64,000 nt of DNA from Stichopus chloronotus (Eukaryota; Echinodermata; Holothuroidea; Aspidochirotida; Stichopodidae), in NCBI GenBank assembly GCA_021234535.1, contig CM037845.1, forward strand, positions 10,098,143 through 10,162,142, in the 5' to 3' direction. Below the pieces are notes generated by a model that did no database searches, was not told the DNA's origin, and saw nothing but the letters and a program-made list of their open reading frames with translations. Below are positions 61,100-64,000 of this stretch, in pieces. How positions within the stretch are numbered: position 1 is the first letter of the stretch; every line of letters begins with the position of its first letter. The position numbers and the translations under genes were made by a program.

Positions 61100-61480
61100 A
61101 CAGAAGGCATGGTCATACTGGCACAGTGAGGAAAGACACAGTATTGTGATGTCACTCATGATCAATGAATAGAAATCTAATCATTTAAGCCTGATGGGGG
61201 AAGACCACATCCCAAGCAGAGACAAGGTCGGGGCGCCACAGTGAGGAAAGGCAATAGATTTCTGACGACATGTTAAACTAGGCTACAACATTGATCAAGT
61301 TTTGATTCAACATACTTAAAGGGCTTCTTGGAATGATGCAACAATAATGTCACTCTGTACAGTATAATAAATTATGTGAGATCCACTATCCAGCCTGGGA
61401 TGTATTTGATGTTATTACGAGACCATGTCCCAAGCAGAAGCATGGTTGAGACACCGCAGTGAGCCTACTGTAAGTATTCT
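61100..61480. repeat. Diverged direct repeats with CACAGTGAGGAAAG
   Basis: Three partial copies share CCCAAGCAGA(G/A), a GGTC/GGTT step and C(A/G)CAGTGAG (near 61102-61140, 61193-61250 and 61425-61465). An old local duplication. Confidence 0.4.
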
Positions 61481-64000
61481 TGAAGTTTTGTAATGTTGAT
61501 TGACCACCACCATGCATGCCTCTAGTTCCACAGTGAAGTGGTGGAGCTACCATATGGTCAGCAAGGTGCTTCCCAACCCTCCTCCCCCCCCTCCTGACCG
61601 ACTCAAATGGACTTACCAACACCCTTTTCAGTTTTTTACAAAAAGAGAAAACAATCAGAAAAAAAGACAAAGATAAGAATGAGAAAAAGAAATGAAAGGG
61701 AAGTTAAAGAAAAAGCAAGTGTGAGTGCTTCAGCACCCTCCACATTCAGGAAATGATGATAGTGTTGTCAATTTATTTTCTGCCTTCAAATTCAAGTAAG
61801 TACAGTGATCATGAAATGTACAAATTTTATCAGAGTTTTTCAGCAGAAAATTTCCAATATGAGATTGTTATCCAAGAAAATTCTGACACCACCATTTCCT
61901 GGAGCTTACTTGCTGTGCCAGGGAAGGGCAATTTCTGGCAACCTTAGGGGTATTTATTGGAATTTTTTCTAATATCTTCGCTCCAAGCATACTGGTGTTC
62001 CTCTTAGACGTCTTCAAACAATTCTCAGTTCACCCCCAATAAAGAATTCTGGCTGCGTCAATGCAACAGGCACTTCGGCCTTCTGTATTTCCTTGTCACA
62101 CTGTATCACACTCATTGATGTTCTCTCATCCATGTAAGAATGCCCACTAGTTTTCTTACTTGCCCATGCCAAGTACAGTAAGGAAACAAATCTAGCGACA
62201 CTTATGGCTACACTCTGACTCCTTACAAACAATCACTGTGACTCGATCCACTGCCCAATGAAAAAAGTGTACATGGGACTGAAAATACAGGTATGTTCAT
62301 CCCAACCTAAATATTTGTCAAGTGCTCCAAGAACATATGAAAACGGATGCATAATTTATGATGAATTCCTGTATCAACTTAACCCATCTGATATGTATTA
62401 GCATTTTCAAAGACTTACTGTAATTGCCCTCATTAATACGTACTACAGGTGAAATTGCAAACATGAGATCCCTTTTCAAGTCTGCATATTGTGTGCAGTT
62501 AACAACAAACAGGTGTCATTTCCGTCCATCTGGAGAGTATGAAGAAATGCCAAAATTTTCCTTCCCGTTCCACTTACAACGATGGTGGTACTCTGCTTAG
62601 ACAGTCCTGCTGGCAATCTTTAAAGAGTAGTGGGTATTTCTATATATTATACAGTGCCCCTAGGCTTAAATGCCAATTTGCCACTCTGGCAAAAACTGCT
62701 ACTGTAGCTTTGCCACTGCTACAGTGGAAAGCATTGGGCATTGTGTTCTGCAGTTGTACTCTTTTGCATTAGGCTGACATTTTTCAAAGGTAGGCTACAA
62801 CGACGAGAGGAAAGCTGGACCGCTTGCTAAGCTACTAACTGTTACTTGGCCTAAGACTGAGTAAGAGTAAAGTTCACAAAGCCTTCCAAGTTCCATGTGT
62901 CATTTTGACTATGTGGTACATATGGTGCATGTGATTTCCTGAAAATTTTAACTTTTTCGTATGGGACTGTTGCAAATCAATGAATGATGGATTGTGTCCT
63001 ACTATGCGTCTTGAACTTCATACATTTAAACTACTAGGCTTAACCTGTGAACTGTTTGTTAACGTTAGCGAAGCTGATTTCTCACTTGAAAAACTTGTGA
63101 CGAGCCTAAGTTAGGATTAGGACTGGAGTCTAGGTCTACCTTCAGCCTACAATAAATAAACATAAACAATCTGGTAGATAACCTCTTACCAATGAAATTA
63201 TTCACGTAAGCCTAACCGGAATAAAGCGATGGACGAACAACTTCCGAGAAGATTCCCACTCACCACAGTCACTGGGTTGACAGTGATAATGCAACCTAGG
63301 CCTACGACGTTACGTTGGTAATACCTGAGTCACGCAACCGCATAACCTTAGGCTTAAAAAGCTGTTACATGCACGTACAGTAAATGGTAATCACCGGCAT
63401 ACGTACCACCTGTTCGTGTGTTTACATTACAATTGTGCAATGACGTAATCGATGGCGGTATAATGGTTCAAAAAAAAAAGTTTTCACCACACAGGGGAAC
63501 GCCCATTAATATACGACGGACCATTGTCATAGTTTCTGACAGTGACACCACTTTTGTTTAGAAATCCGAAAAATGGTGTATAATCATCTAGTATATTATC
63601 ATCTAGGGCATACCAGTTATTGTAAAACATCATGCAGGTGATGAGCCTAGAGCATAGCACATGCATTGTGTTTCTTTCTGTTCCTTGCTGTTTTAATGTT
63701 TTGTCTGCCAGTGCAGTGAGAGTGACATTTGTAGCGACCAGAGTCAGTTACCAGTGTTTCCGACAACTACTGAAATTTGTTTGCATTCGCTGAGTGACAT
63801 TCATTACCATGCTGTGGCCTTAATGCCAGTGAACTTTAAATTGCTCAACCCATCCCCTTTACACAGCCAGATCCAAGGGGAGGGGGGATTACTTGCAGCT
63901 ATGCCTCCTCCAAGTGTGGGTCAATTGTTTTTAGACATTAGCCGAAAAACTTGAGAAATAGCTGAAACTGCATTTTTTAAAGGAACTTCATGAATTTTGT
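61481..64000. other. Anonymous DNA to the window end
   Basis: No supported exon, RNA gene or repeat family. Reading frames are short and lack splice context. Confidence 0.35.

Noticed and set aside
62014..62232. 72-codon minus frame
   Set aside because: No splice acceptor, promoter or recognisable motif; length is within chance.

Overview
This window is animal nuclear DNA, AT-rich and repeat-dense. It is dominated by one large intron-rich gene on the minus strand, an unconventional myosin of class VI, the minus-end-directed actin motor. I could read the coding sequence as 27 exons from the ATG at 46151 down to the TGA at 15084. Every junction has GT/AG sites and a compatible phase, and the joined frame is 3,747 nt (1,248 residues plus stop). 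Class VI identity, found only in animals and some relatives, rests on the whole protein: N-terminal motor, insert-2/IQ lever arm, a long charged ER/K helix, and a C-terminal cargo domain with an RRL motif. The repeats (tRNA-derived SINE, MITEs, foldback elements, intronic repeats rich in TGACCTTTGACC) suggest a marine invertebrate, perhaps an echinoderm. That species guess is weak and rests on general impression.

Layout. 1-9.3 kb: no recognisable gene; a foldback-like element with 20-bp internal repeats (104-766), two inverted copies of a 250-bp TTAA-flanked MITE (1684-1932 and 4146-4395), a roughly 270-bp tandem repeat (5312-5990) and A-rich low-complexity DNA. 9.3-15.08 kb: probable 3' untranslated region and downstream flank of the myosin gene. 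15.08-46.18 kb: the myosin VI gene, with introns carrying a third MITE copy, a tRNA-derived SINE, several minisatellites and a hairpin beside exon 21. 46.2-48.5 kb: upstream flank, perhaps holding an unrecognised 5' noncoding exon or promoter. 48.5-52.25 kb: a host interspersed repeat split by a 2,665-bp element with long inverted arms and a near-perfect 8-bp target duplication. 52.25-64 kb: mostly anonymous DNA with microsatellites, a degenerate SINE-like repeat and two candidate 3' exons of another minus-strand gene near 52.8 and 54.9 kb.

Most notable: (1) the 2.67-kb inverted-arm element carries between its arms a phase-compatible two-exon, 42-codon plus-strand reading frame with good splice signals, possibly a captured or element-encoded gene; (2) the myosin has glycine (G401) at the TEDS position, where myosins normally have Thr, Glu, Asp or Ser; (3) its cargo domain reads FWY where my recollection of vertebrate myosin VI is WWY. 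All exon calls were made by eye from splice signals, phase and family knowledge; no alignment or database search was run.
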